Source of the DNA: Alopecurus myosuroides
Taxonomy: Eukaryota; Streptophyta; Magnoliopsida; Poales; Poaceae
Assembly (NCBI GenBank): GCA_028641055.1
Contig: CM054061.1
Span: 111,360,019 to 111,424,018, forward strand
Reading direction: 5' to 3'
Length of the DNA: 64,000 nucleotides
This document shows, piece after piece, positions 12,307-23,436 of the stretch (within the stretch, counting starts at the first letter, position 1; each line of letters opens with the position of its first letter). A program made the translations under genes and the position numbers. The notes under the pieces were generated by a model. That model worked only from the letters and a program-made list of their open reading frames with translations, searched no databases and was not told where the DNA came from.

Positions 12307-13799
12307 TAAGCACTTTGGAGGTGCACGAACTACAGGAGTAAGTTTCAGCAGCTCCCTAAAAATGTGCACTTTTATCTCTAACAAAGTATTTAGTCTGATA
12401 TTTCATCGCTGAGCCTTTTACGGTGTAATAAGGGGCTGCAGGTGTGGTTTATGAATGGCATATATACAAAGCTCTGGACATGGGTGATCGAGCCATGAAA
12501 GGCTGCAGATGTGGATCAAGATTTTGTTTCTTCTACGATATAGTAGGATGCGGCTGGGAGGGTATTTGTTAGCTATCTTCTGGTTAGTTTAGATCAGAAT
12601 AATACTCTAAATGAATGATGGCATAAATGTTGTCACAGGTGGTCAGCGAGAATTACGCCCCGAAAAAATGTGCCTCTTCAATGTAATTTTCAAGGTATAT
12701 TATTTTCTTTATCCACGATACTCTCCTGTGCTCCGTAGGATTTTGGTTTGCTTTGGATAACTATTCCTCTCTTTATCTGTGACTCGTGTCATATACAAGT
12801 ACATTGCTTGGCATAATATTTTTGGCGCAGATCTTTTCAAATTCAGTTAATTTGTAGTAAATAAATGCTAAGTTCCAGATTCAGCAGTTGGTTAAACAAT
12901 ACATTAAGAAATACTAGCACAAAATAAGTTAACATCTTTTCATTGCTTAGTATCACTGTATCAGGGTAAACTGGCCGTCTATAACATGGTCGCATGGAAG
13001 CATGTTGATTTTATGTCCTGTTCTGCACATAAAATTTAGTCCGGTAGCAGCATACCTACATGTATCTAAGAACTTTATGTATCCAAAGATTGCTACACCG
13101 AGGTTCAGCTCTCACCTGAATATCTCGATGGTTAGGAAACCGCAATCTATTTATCTAATTTCTGAGGTGCTTTTATAGGTATTCTCTCATGCTTTTCTCT
13201 TTTTTCCAGTTATTTTTAGATTGGTTACTAAAGCCGAGGAAGTATTAACTTGTGCTACGCCTAGATGGATGTGTCAATGGTTATACCCTTTTTTATCACT
13301 GGGTAAATGATTGGTTGTAATCCAGGATGAACTAAAGAAAAGAGGTGAAGGGTGGTATTGCTTCTATTGTGGAAAAGTTGCACTCGATACGAAAATTACT
13401 TGATTGTACTAAGGGTAAGGTGGAATAGGATATGAGTTAATTATAGATACATGGGTATTTTTTGTCCAAAATAATACTTTTCATTTTATAGTAATTTGTA
13501 AGGATTAGTTGCAGTCATGCATAGTGCTGAAATAAGAGGATTTGTAACAGGAAAAAAATAACTTTTGTACGGTAAAGAATAATACTTATGTGATGCAGAT
13601 CAATAACAAATATTTCAATCAATTTATTTAGATTTAAATTTGTTGACCGTAGCAACGCACGGGCATTAAACTAGTACAGATTAAAGTAGTATATAAGTTT
13701 AGGCTTACAACGTGCCACCTCAATTGAAAATGTCAAGTCACGCTTACTGTTCTATGTAGCATATGGTACAAACTAGAAAACTATATACGGATTTATGGA

Positions 13800-13985
13800 C
13801 ACTGGCGGAAGCAGGAATTAAGTTTAAGGGGGGCCAAAACTGGTAACTATCCATTAGGGGGAGCCAAACATGCTATTTTTTCACTAAAAATCGTTTTTTA
13901 ATCAAAATTATGTGTAGAAATTAGCTTCATATAGCATGCATAGGGGGGGCCAGGGCCCCTGCTGGTCCCCCTGGTTCCGCCACTG
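13800..13985. mobile_element. hAT-type MITE, unit 3
   Basis: 186-bp copy with flanking TTTATGGA repeats. Confidence 0.85.
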
Positions 13986-14551
13986 TTTATGGAGTATATT
14001 CTGTAAAGAGGTATATACTTTGTTTTTTGACAGGAAGAGGTATATACTTCTTGGTAACTTAATCAAGGGGTATATATACCTTCCTTTTGACAGAATGGGT
14101 ATATACTGCTTAGTTCAAGAGGAGTATGTACCGCTTTTCTCCAGAGATGTATTTATTTTTGCAATGTGCATATATGTATATACTTTGTGCTCAGAATGAA
14201 GTATACCCATACTAGGGCATAGTGGACGTAAATGTGTATCTCAACAGAAATATGTTGCAAAATCTCAATACAAAAAGATCAGCCATACATTGGCAAAAGA
14301 GTTATGTACTGCTCGACTCGTATACCACTTAGTCAACAAACAAGTATATTCTATTCTTTTTTTCTCTGTACTATCTACCATCTTTTTACAATGGAGTATA
14401 TTCCAAGCCTACCACATGTGACCAGTATGTGAGAACATGGTCAAGACGCCGCCGGTGTCGGATATATGTCAAACTAGTTTTGAAAGCGCGGCTTGCCGCG
14501 CGCAACATATTAACTCGAACGTATTTTGCCCATAATTCTCAATGTATTGTA

Positions 14552-14653
14552 CTCCCTCCGTCCCATATTGGTTCTCACTAAATGGATGTATCTGGACATA
14601 TTTTCGTGCTAGATACATATATTTCAACGACAATTAATATGGGACGGAGGGAG
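14552..14653. mobile_element. Stowaway MITE, unit 3
   Basis: 102-bp copy flanked by TA. Confidence 0.95.
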
Positions 14654-14993
14654 TAGTAAAGATGGTTGTTGTTCTAAGGTAGGAACTATAGATCCATATA
14701 TGAAATAGCAGTAGCACACTAATGCTGATAATAATAATAGCAGTGGTAACACTGATTTCAACACAGTCAGTGCAAACCTAACATGAACAGATGAAAACAG
14801 GCTATGGTTCATGCAACACTATATCTTGGCATAAGTATATTACAAAACATAGCTGACGGAAGTCACATCCACATTCTATGGTAACCTACTCTAAGAATCG
14901 ACGGGGTCTTGCAGGCAACGAAGCTGCAACATAAGGTTCAAACGGTCAGATGGGGTTCATCAATTCAAGCAGAAAGAAGCTTGCACCCCGCTT

Positions 14994-16610
14994 CACTAGT
15001 GGAAACAACACCTTTCGTCCAGGGCTAGAAAAGTCATCTGTCCCGGTTGCATCAAAATTCGGGATAAATGCTATGCATTGGTCCCGGTTTGTGCGCCCGA
15101 GGCAGCATAAATCGCCTGAGGGCATTGGTTCCGTTTCGTTAGCGGGCATTTGTCCCGGTTTGTGGCATGAACCGGGACCAATGCCTCGCCTCAGGCCACG
15201 TGGCACGCGCAAGGGCATTGGTCCCGGTTCATGCCACAAACCGGGACCAATGCCCCCTTAACCTACATATACTGCCTCCCAGCTACCCCCTTCCCGCTTT
15301 TTTTGTTTTGCTTGGAGGAGTGAGAGAGGTGGGTGCTAGTGTGTGTTATTTTACTATGCACACGAGGTGTTCAACGAAATACCCGAGCCACACATTAGCT
15401 CACAGAAAATGGTATCTTCGATCGAGGTTAGCAAACTTATCTTTTTCATCTGTAATTGATACTTAAAAAAGTTATATTTGTCGATGTACTGTGGTCATTT
15501 CTCTATGGAAGATGTGTTATTGTAATGTTTTTTGATAAACTTAATTATACGATGCAGATGGATGCACGGCAGCGATGGATGTACGGTGACCGATGCACTT
15601 CCGAGTATATGGCAGGCATGAATGCATTTCTCGCTGTAGCTCAGGCGAACAAAGATAATGGCTTTATGTGTTGCCCATGTGTTGATTGTCGGAACGTCAG
15701 GGAACACTCTTCCCCGAGAGTCCTTCAAGGCCACCTACTTCAGAGAGGTTTCATGCCCAGCTATAATTGCTGGACCAAGCATGGAGAAAGAGGGGTTGTG
15801 ATGGAAGACAATAAAGAAGAAGATGATCCTTTGTTCCTTGAATACGGTGATACTGCAATGGAAGACAATGCAGAAGAAGGAGGTGATCAAGAAAGGGCAT
15901 CAAAAGAGCCCGATGATGATCTTGGCCGGGTTATTGCTGATGCAAGGGAAGACCGTGAAAGCGAATTGAAGAGGTTGAAGCTGGACATTATGTTACAGGA
16001 TCACAAAAAGTTTTTGTACCCAAATTGCGAAGATGGCAGCACAAAGCTCGGTACCACACTGGAGTTGCTAAAATGGAAGGAACAGAACGGTGTGACTGAC
16101 AAGGCATTTGAAAGTTTACTTCAATTAATGAAGCCGAAGCTTCCAAAGTATAACGAATTTCCTGAGAGTACGTACGAAGAAAATAAAGCTCTCTTCCCTC
16201 TAGGATTAGATGTGCAGAAGATACATGCATGTATTAATGACTGCATCCTGTACCGCGGTGATAAGTACGAGAATTTGGATGAATGTCCGGTATGCACTGC
16301 ATTGCGGTATAAGATCGGAGAAGATGACCCTGGTGATGTTGACAGCGAGCTCCCCGTAAGAGGGTTCCTGCAAAAGTGATGTGGTATGCTCCTATAATAA
16401 CACGGTTGAAACTTCTGTTTAGAAACAAAGAGCATGCTAGGTTGTTGCGATGGCACAAAGAAGACCGTAAGAAAGATGGAAAGTTGAGACACCCCGCCGA
16501 TGGATCGCAGTGGAGAAAGATCGAGAGAGACTTCCCGGACTTTACAGGAGAGGCAAGAAACTTATGGTTTGGTCTAAGTACAGATGGATTTAATCCTTTT
16601 GGGGAGCAGA
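14994..16610 (+). mobile_element. Host CACTA 5' end (unit 3, truncated copy)
   Basis: CACTAGTGGAAACA terminus after CTT, with subterminal CCCGGTT repeats and the TNP2 5' fragment. It ends at the inner CACTA at 16611. Confidence 0.85.
15558..16610 (+). pseudogene. TNP2-like CACTA transposase 5' fragment, unit 3
   Basis: This is the most diverged copy at the protein level: HLLQRGF for HLLRRGF, LPKYNEF for LPKDNEF, and DSELPV for DGEPPV. It carries the same frameshift near GTAAGAGGG as the other units. Confidence 0.85.
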
Positions 16611-17662
16611 CACTAGTAGGAAAAGGCCTTTCTGTGGCGCACCAAAATGGGATTCTGTGGCGCACCTAGGGGCCGTAGGGGTGCGCCACAGAATCTACGC
16701 CACAAAAATTATTTCTGTGGCGCACGTGGCCATGCGCCACAGAAATGTCAATTCTGTGGCGCACCTCAGCCGTGCGCCACAGATATTTGCAATTCTGTGG
16801 CGCACCAAGGGGGGGTGCGCCACCAAATTTTTTTTTGAATTTCAAAAAAAAAGGCGGCCAGATCTGGCCGCGGGAAATTTTCGAAATTTCGCCGGATTTC
16901 GTCGGATGCTCGCCAGAGTTGGTGGGTGGAGGATGGGGGTCACCGGAGTTGGTGGGGAGGAGAAGGAGAAGCTCGCCGGAGGTGGTGGTGGTGGAGGAGG
17001 AGGAGGAGGAGGAGGAGGAGGAGGAGGAGAGGTGATGGTGGTGGAGGATGAGGAGGAGGAGAGGTGGTGGTGGAGGAGGAGGAGGAGGAGGAGCTCACCG
17101 GAGGTGGTGGTGGCGGTGGTGGTGGTGGTGATGGAGGAGGAGAGGTGGAGGAGAGGAGAGGTGGAGGAGAGGAGAGGTGGAGAAGAAGTGGAGGGGAGAA
17201 GGGAAGAAGAGGAGGGGAGTAGGGTAGAAGAGGAAGAAGAGGAGGGGAGGAGAGGCAGGAATTTCGAATCCTGCCTCCCAATTCTGTGGCGCACCCCCCC
17301 TTGGTGCGCCACAGAATTTTTTTTTCCTTTTTTTTTATTTTCTATTTAAAATCTTAAAACGGCCATAACTTTTGTTCCTTTTGGAATTTGGCGATTCTAA
17401 AAAAAGCTCACAGGCCAAAGGCGAGTGAGGTTGGGTTTCTTTTTCTCTCTAGTTTTTTTTAATATCTTGATCATTTTTTTTCGACATCGCATGCAAAAGT
17501 TATGCCCATTTTACTTTTTTTATAAAACTTTTGCTCAGAAAGTCGAAATACATATTTCAAAATTTGACAAAAAAGTAGACATTAAACTCTCCGTGCATCT
17601 ATAAGGGATTTATTTTTTGATGCTTTTTAGACTGCCAACTCTTCTGTCAAAAACTAGAAAAG
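16611..17662 (+). mobile_element. Inner CACTA, left part (array unit 3)
   Basis: Same terminus and GTGGCGCACC repeats as the other copies. The purine tract is only 282 bp (16978-17259). It is cut at the junction with unit 4. Confidence 0.85.
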
Positions 17663-19150
17663 TAAGCACTTTGGAGGTGCACGAACTATAGGAGTAAGTT
17701 TCAGCATCTCCCTAAAAATGTGCACTTTTATCTCTAATAAAGTATTTAGTCTGATATTTCATCGCTGAGCCTTTTACGGTGTAATAAGGGGCTGCAGGTG
17801 TGGTTTATGCATGGCATATATACAAAGCTCTCGACATGGGTGATCGAGCCATGAAAGGCTGCAGATGTGGATCAAGATTTTGTTTCTTCTACGATATAGT
17901 AGGATGCGGCTGGGAGGGTATTTGTTAGCTATCTTCTGGTTAGTTTAGATCAGAATAATACTCTAAATGAATGATGGCATAAATGTTGTCACAGGTGGTC
18001 AGCGAGAATTACGCCCCGAAAAAATGTGCCTCTTCAATGTAATTTTCAAGGTATATTATTTTCTTTATCCATGATACTCTCCTGTGCTCCGTAGGATTTT
18101 GGTTTGCTTTGGATAACTATTCCTCTCTTTATCTGTGACTCGTGTCATGTACAAGTACATTGCTTGGCATAATATTTTTGGCGCAGATCTTTTCAAATTC
18201 AGTTAATTTGTAGTAAATAAATGCTAAGTTCCAGATTCAGCAGTTGGTTAAACAATACATTAAGAAATACTAGCACAAAATAAGTTAACATCTTTTCATT
18301 GCTTAGTATCACTGTATCAGGGTAAACTGGCCGTCTATAACATGGTCGCATGGAAGCATGTTGATTTTATGTCCTGTTCTGCACATAAAATTTAGTCCGG
18401 TAGCAGCATACCTACAGGTATCTAAGAACTTTATGTATCCAAAGATTGCTACACCGAGGTTCAGCTCTCACCTGAATATCTGGTTAGGAAACCGCAATCT
18501 ATTTATCTAATTTCTGAGGTGCTTTTATAGGTATTCTCTCATGCTTTTCTCTTTTTTCCAGTTATTTTTAGATTGGTTACTAAAGCCGAGGAAGTATTAA
18601 CTTGTGCTACGCCTAGATGGATGTGTAAATGGTTATACCCTTTTTTATCACTGGGTAAATGATTGGTTGTAATCCAGGATGAACTAAAGAAAAGAGGTGA
18701 AGGGTGGTATTGCTTCTATTGTGGAAAAGTTGCACTCGATACGAAAATTACTTGATTGTACTAAGGGTAAGGTGGAATAGGATATGAGTTAATTATAGAT
18801 ACATGGGTATTTTTTTCCAAAATAATACTTTTCATTTTATAGTAATTTGTAAGGATTAGTTGCAGTCATGCATAGTGCTGAAATAAGAGGATTTGTAACA
18901 GGAAAAAAATAACTTTTGTACGGTAAAGAATAATACTTATGTGATGCAGATCAATAACAAATATTTCAATCAATTTATTTAGATTTAAATTTGTTGACCG
19001 TAGCAACGCACGGGCATTAAACTAGTACAGATTAAAGTAGTATATAAGTTTAGGCTTACAACGTGCCACCTCAATTGAAAATGTCAAGTCACGCTTACTG
19101 TTCTATGTAGCATATGGTACAAACTAGAAAACTATATACGGATTTATGGA

Positions 19151-19336
19151 CACTGGCGGAAGCAGGAATTAAGTTTAAGGGGGGCCAAAACTGGTAACTA
19201 TCCATTAGGGGGAGCCAAACATGCTATTTTTTCACTAAAAATCGTTTTTTAATCAAAATTATGTGTAGAAATTAGCTTCATATAGCATGCATAGGGGGGG
19301 CCAGGGCCCCTGCTAGTCCCCCCGGTTCCGCCACTG
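19151..19336. mobile_element. hAT-type MITE, unit 4
   Basis: 186-bp copy flanked by TTTATGGA. Confidence 0.85.
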
Positions 19337-19901
19337 TTTATGGAGTAAATTCTGTAAAGAGGTATATACTTTCTTTTTTGACAGGAAGAGGTATATACTT
19401 CTTGGTAACTTAATCAAGGGGTATATATACCTTCCTTTTGACAGAATGGGTATATACTGCTTAGTTCAAGAGGAGTATGTACCGCTTTTCTCCAGAGATG
19501 TATTTATTTTTGCAATGTGCATATATGTATATACTTTGTGCTCAGAATGAAGTATACCCATACTAGGGCATAGTGGACGTAAATGTGTATCTCAACAGAA
19601 ATATGTTGCAAAATCTCAATACAAAAAGATCAGCCATACATTGGCAAAAGAGTTATGTACTGCTCGACCGTATACCACTTAGTCAACAAACAAGTATATT
19701 CTATTCTTTTTTTCTCTGTACTATCTACCATCTTTTTACAATGGAGTATATTCCAAGCCTATCACATGTGACCAGTATGTAAGAACGTGGTCAAGACGCC
19801 GCCGGTGTCGGATATATGTCAAACTAGTTTTGAAAGCGCGGCTTGCCGCGCGCAACATATTAACTCGAACGTATTTTGCCCATAATTCTCAATGTATTGT
19901 A

Positions 19902-20003
19902 CTCCCTCCGTCCCATATTGGTTCTCACTAAATGGATGTATCTGGACATATTTTCGTGCTAGATACATATGTTTCAACGACAATTAATATGGGACGGAGG
20001 GAG
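19902..20003. mobile_element. Stowaway MITE, unit 4
   Basis: 102-bp copy flanked by TA. Confidence 0.95.
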
Positions 20004-20343
20004 TAGTAAAGATGGTTGTTGTTCTAAGGTAGGAACTATAGATCCATATATGAAATAGCAGTAGCACACTAATGCTGATAATAATAATAGCAGTGGTAAC
20101 ACTGATTTCAACACAGTCAGTGCAAACCTAACATGAACAGATGAAAACAGGCTATGGTTCATGCAACACTATATCTTGGCATAAGTATATTACAGAACAT
20201 AGCTGACGGAAGTCACATCCACATTCTATGGTAACCTACTCTAAGAATCGACGGGGTCTTGCAGGCAACGAAGCTGCAACATAAGGTTCAAACGGTCAGA
20301 TGGGGTTCATCAATTCAAGCAGAAAGAAGCTTGCACCCCGCTT

Positions 20344-20615
20344 CACTAGTGGAAACAACACCTTTCGTCCAGGGCTAGAAAAGTCATCTGTCCCGGTTGC
20401 ATCAAAATTCGGGACAAATGCTATGCATTGGTCCTGGTTTGTGCGCCCGAGGCAGCATAAATCGCCTGTGGGCATTGGTTCCGTTTCGTTAGCGGGCATT
20501 TGTCCCGGTTTGTGGCATGAACCGGGACCAATGCCTCGCCTCAGGCCACGTGGCACGCGCAAGGGCATTGGTCCCGGTTCATGCCACAAACCGGGACCAA
20601 TGCCCCCTTCCCCTA
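20344..20615. promoter_or_regulatory. Host CACTA left terminus and subterminal repeats
   Basis: After CACTAGTGGAAACA come several inverted motif pairs such as GGTCCCGGTT and AACCGGGACC, some separated by a few bases so that they form hairpins (for example 20573-20604). In CACTA elements such subterminal repeats bind the element's own TNPA/TNP1-type protein, and that role is inferred here. The stretch 20616-20758 then looks like the TNP2 leader. Confidence 0.7.
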
Positions 20616-22336
20616 CATATACTGCCTCCCAGCTACCCCCTTCCCTCTTTTTTTGTTTTGCTTGGAGGAGTGAGAGAGGTGGGTGCTAGTGTGTGTTATT
20701 TTACTATGCACACGAGGTGTTCAACGAAATACCCGAGCCACACATTAGCTCACAGAAAATGGTATCTTCGATCGAGGTTAGCAAACTTATCTTTTTCATC
20801 TGTAATTGATACTTAAAAAAGTTATATTTGTCGATGTACTGTGGTCATTTCTCTATGGAAGATGTGTTATTGTAATGTTTTTTGATAAACTTAATTATAC
20901 GATGCAGATGGATGCACGGCAGCGATGGATGTACGGTGACCGATGCACTTCCGAGTATATGGCAGGCATGAATGCATTTCTCGCTGTAGCTCAGGCGAAC
21001 AAAGATAGTGGCTTTATGTGTTGCCCATGTGTTGATTGTCGGAACGTCAGGGAACACTCTTCCCCGAGAGTCCTTCACGGCCACCTACTTCGGAGAGGTT
21101 TCATGCCCAGCTATAATTGCTGGACCAAGCATGGAGAAAGAGGGGTTGTGATGGAAGACAATAAAGAAGAAGATGATCCTTTGTTCCTTGAATACGGTGA
21201 TACTGCAATGGAAGACAATGCAGAAGAAGGAGGTGATCAAGAAAGGGCATCAAAAGAGCCCGATGATGATCTTGGCCGGGTTATTGCTGATGCAAGGGAA
21301 GACCGTGAAAGCGGATTGAAGAGGTTGAAGCTGGACATTATGTTACAGGATCACAAAAAGTTTTTGTACCCAAATTGCGAAGATGGCGGCACAAAGCTCG
21401 GTACCACACTGGAGTTGCTAAAATGGAAGGCACAGAACGGTGTGACTGACAAGGCATTTGAAAGTTTACTTCAATTAATGAAGCCGAAGCTTCCAAAGGA
21501 TAACGAATTTCCTGAGAGTACGTACGAAGAAAATAAAGCTCTCTTCCCTCTAGGATTAGATGTGCAGAAGATACATGCATGTATTAATGACTGCATCCTC
21601 TACCGCGGTGATAAGTACGAGAATTTGGATGAATGTCCGGTATGCACTGCATTGCGGTATAAGATCGGAGAAGATGACCCTGGTGATGTTGACGGCGAGC
21701 CCCCCGTAAGAGGGTTCCTGCAAAAGTGATGTGGTATGCTCCTATAATAACACGGTTGAAACTTCTGTTTAGAAACAAAGAGCATGCTAGGTTGTTGCGA
21801 TGGCACAAAGAAGACCGTAAGAAAGATGGAAAGTTGAGACACCCCGCCGATGGATCGCAGTGGAGAAAGATCGAGAGAGACTTCCCGGACTTTACAGGAG
21901 AGGCAAGAAACTTATGGTTTGGTCTAAGTACAGATGGATTTAATCCTTTTGGGGAGCAGACACTAGTAGGAAAAGGCCTTTCTGTGGCGCACCAAAATGG
22001 GATTCTGTGGCGCACCTAGGGGCCGTAGGGGTGCGCCACAGAATCTACGCCACAAAAATTATTTCTGTGGCGCACCGTGGCCGTGCGCCACAGAAATGTC
22101 AATTCTGTGGCGCACCTCGGCCGTGCGCCACAGAAATTTGCAATTCTGTGGCGCACCAAGGGGGGGTGCGCCACAGAATTTTTTTTTGAATTTCAAAAAA
22201 AAAGGCGGCCAGATCTGGCCGCGGGAAATTTTCGAAATTTCGAAATTTCGCCGGATTTCGTCGGATGCTCGCCGGAGTTGGTGGGTGGAGGATGGGGGTC
22301 ACCGGAGTTGGTGGGGAGGAGAAGGAGAAGCTCGCC

Positions 22337-22663
22337 GGAGGTGGTGGTGGTGGTGGTGGAGTAGGAGGAGGAGGAGGAGGAGGAGGAGGAGGAGAGGTGA
22401 TGGTGGTGGAGGATGAGGAGGAGGAGAGGTGGTGGTGGAGGAGGAGGAGAAAGAGGAGGAGGAGAGGTGGTGGTGGAGGAGGAGCTCACCGGAGGTGGTG
22501 GTGGTGGTGGTGGTTGTGGTGGTGGTGGTGGTGGTGGTGATGGAGGAGGAGAGGTGGAGGAGAGGAGAGGTGGAGAAGAAGTGGAGAAGAAGTGGAGGGG
22601 AGAAGGGAAGAAGAGGAGGGGAGGAGGGTAGAAGAGGAAGAAGAGGAGGGGAGGAGAGGCAGG
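22337..22663. repeat. GGT/GGA polypurine microsatellite in inner CACTA
   Basis: This is a run of GGT, GGA and AGG triplets, almost purely purine plus T on one strand. Equivalents in other units are 781-1033, 6141-6480, 11561-11903 and 16978-17259, with lengths 253, 340, 343, 282 and 327 bp. Long open frames here (poly-Trp, poly-Gly, poly-Glu, poly-Pro, poly-Ser or poly-His) are by-products of triplet repetition. Confidence 0.9.
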
Positions 22664-23065
22664 AATTTCGAATCCTGCCTCCCAATTCTGTGGCGCACCC
22701 CCCTTGGTGCGCCATAGAATTTTTTTTCCTTTTTTTTTATTTTCTAGTCAAAATCTTAAAACGGCCATAACTTTTGTTCCTTTTGGAATTTGGCGATTCT
22801 AAAAAAAGCTCACAGGCCGAAGGCGAGTGAGGTTGGGTTCCTTTTTCTCTCTAGTTTTTTTTAATATCTTGATCATTTTTTTTCGACATCGTATGCAAAA
22901 GTTATGCCCATTTTACTTTTTTTATAAAACTTTTGCTCAGAAAGTCGAAATACATATTTCAAAATTTGACAAAAAAAGTAGACATTAAACTCTCCGTGCA
23001 TCTATAAGGGATTTATTTTTTGATGCTTTTTAGACTGCCAACTCTTCGGTCAAAAACTAGAAAAG

Positions 23066-23436
23066 GCGTTCCCGGGGGGTGGGGGGTGGAGTTGGTGCGT
23101 GTGGACAGAATTTTTTCGGATGGGAATTCTGTGGCGCACGTGGCAGTGGTGCGCCACAGAATTGTCATATTTCTGTGGCGCACTAACCACCATGCGCCAC
23201 AGAATAGGAGTGTGGCAATCATGGTGTGGGCCCCCAACTTATTTCTGTGGCGCACCCCTACCCGGTGCGCCACAGAATTCCTGTTTTCTGTGGCGCACCC
23301 CTATCCGGTGCGCCACAGAATTCCTGTTTTCTGTGGCGCATGCCCACCCGTGCGCCACAGAATTACATTTCTGTGGCGCACCGGATAGGGGTGCGCCACA
23401 GAATCTGTTCCATAGAAAGGCACTTCTCTACTAGTG
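23066..23436. repeat. Right subterminal hairpin repeats of inner CACTA
   Basis: At least five inverted pairs of TTCTGTGGCGCAC and GTGCGCCACAGAA lie between 23127 and 23403, separated by short spacers such as CCCTACCCG. This part exists only in the last unit, because the array junction lies at 23065. Confidence 0.85.

Larger units (their letters stand above)
12307..17662 (+). repeat. Array unit 3 (5356 bp)
   Basis: It has the same layout: flank 12307-14993, host CACTA 5' end 14994-16610, inner CACTA fragment 16611-17662. It has the shortest inner microsatellite of the full units (16978-17259). It shares AGTCAACAAAC and GCAACGAAGC flank variants with unit 4. The stretches 12307-13640 and 14656-14990 hold no recognisable gene. 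Confidence 0.9.
1..23065. repeat. Tandem array of ~5.4-kb chimeric transposon/flank units
   Basis: The same ~5.4-kb sequence recurs head to tail with very high identity. Unit junctions fall where inner-CACTA sequence ending ACTAGAAAAG is followed by TAAGCACTTTGG: 1435/1436, 6882/6883, 12306/12307 and 17662/17663. At 23065 the same ACTAGAAAAG is instead followed by GCGTTCCCGG, the true continuation of the inner CACTA, so the array ends there. Full units are 5447, 5424, 5356 and 5403 bp. Most of the length difference comes from a GGT/GGA microsatellite. The left end lies outside the window. Copies carry distinct SNPs and indels, so this is unlikely to be a simple assembly duplication. Confidence 0.95.
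17663..23065 (+). repeat. Array unit 4 (5403 bp), last copy
   Basis: This is the final unit: flank 17663-20343, host CACTA 5' end 20344-21960, inner CACTA left part 21961-23065. It is the only copy whose inner CACTA continues to its right terminus (23436) and whose TNP2 gene continues afterwards. Its left CACTA end is therefore the one that physically pairs with the right end at 61424. The stretches 17663-18990 and 20006-20340 show nothing recognisable. Confidence 0.9.
21961..23436. mobile_element. Inner non-autonomous CACTA, complete (1476 bp)
   Basis: The left terminus CACTAGTAGGAAAAGGCC and the right terminus, ending CTCTACTAGTG, are inverted repeats flanked by AGA (21958-21960 and 23437-23439). 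Removing the element and one AGA joins the transposase codons in frame (GEQ then SSSH). The interior has TTCTGTGGCGCACC repeats at both ends, a GGCCAGATCTGGCC palindrome and a purine tract. It has no transposase, so it would need a related autonomous element to move. Confidence 0.92.

Noticed and set aside
20296..20816. Overlapping open frames on both strands at the host CACTA left end
   Set aside because: Produced by the GC-rich inverted subterminal repeats; both strands encode near-mirror peptides.
1..23065. Assembly artefact as the sole explanation of the array
   Set aside because: Units carry different SNPs, indels and microsatellite lengths, and only the last continues into unique sequence. 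Long reads would still be needed to be certain.
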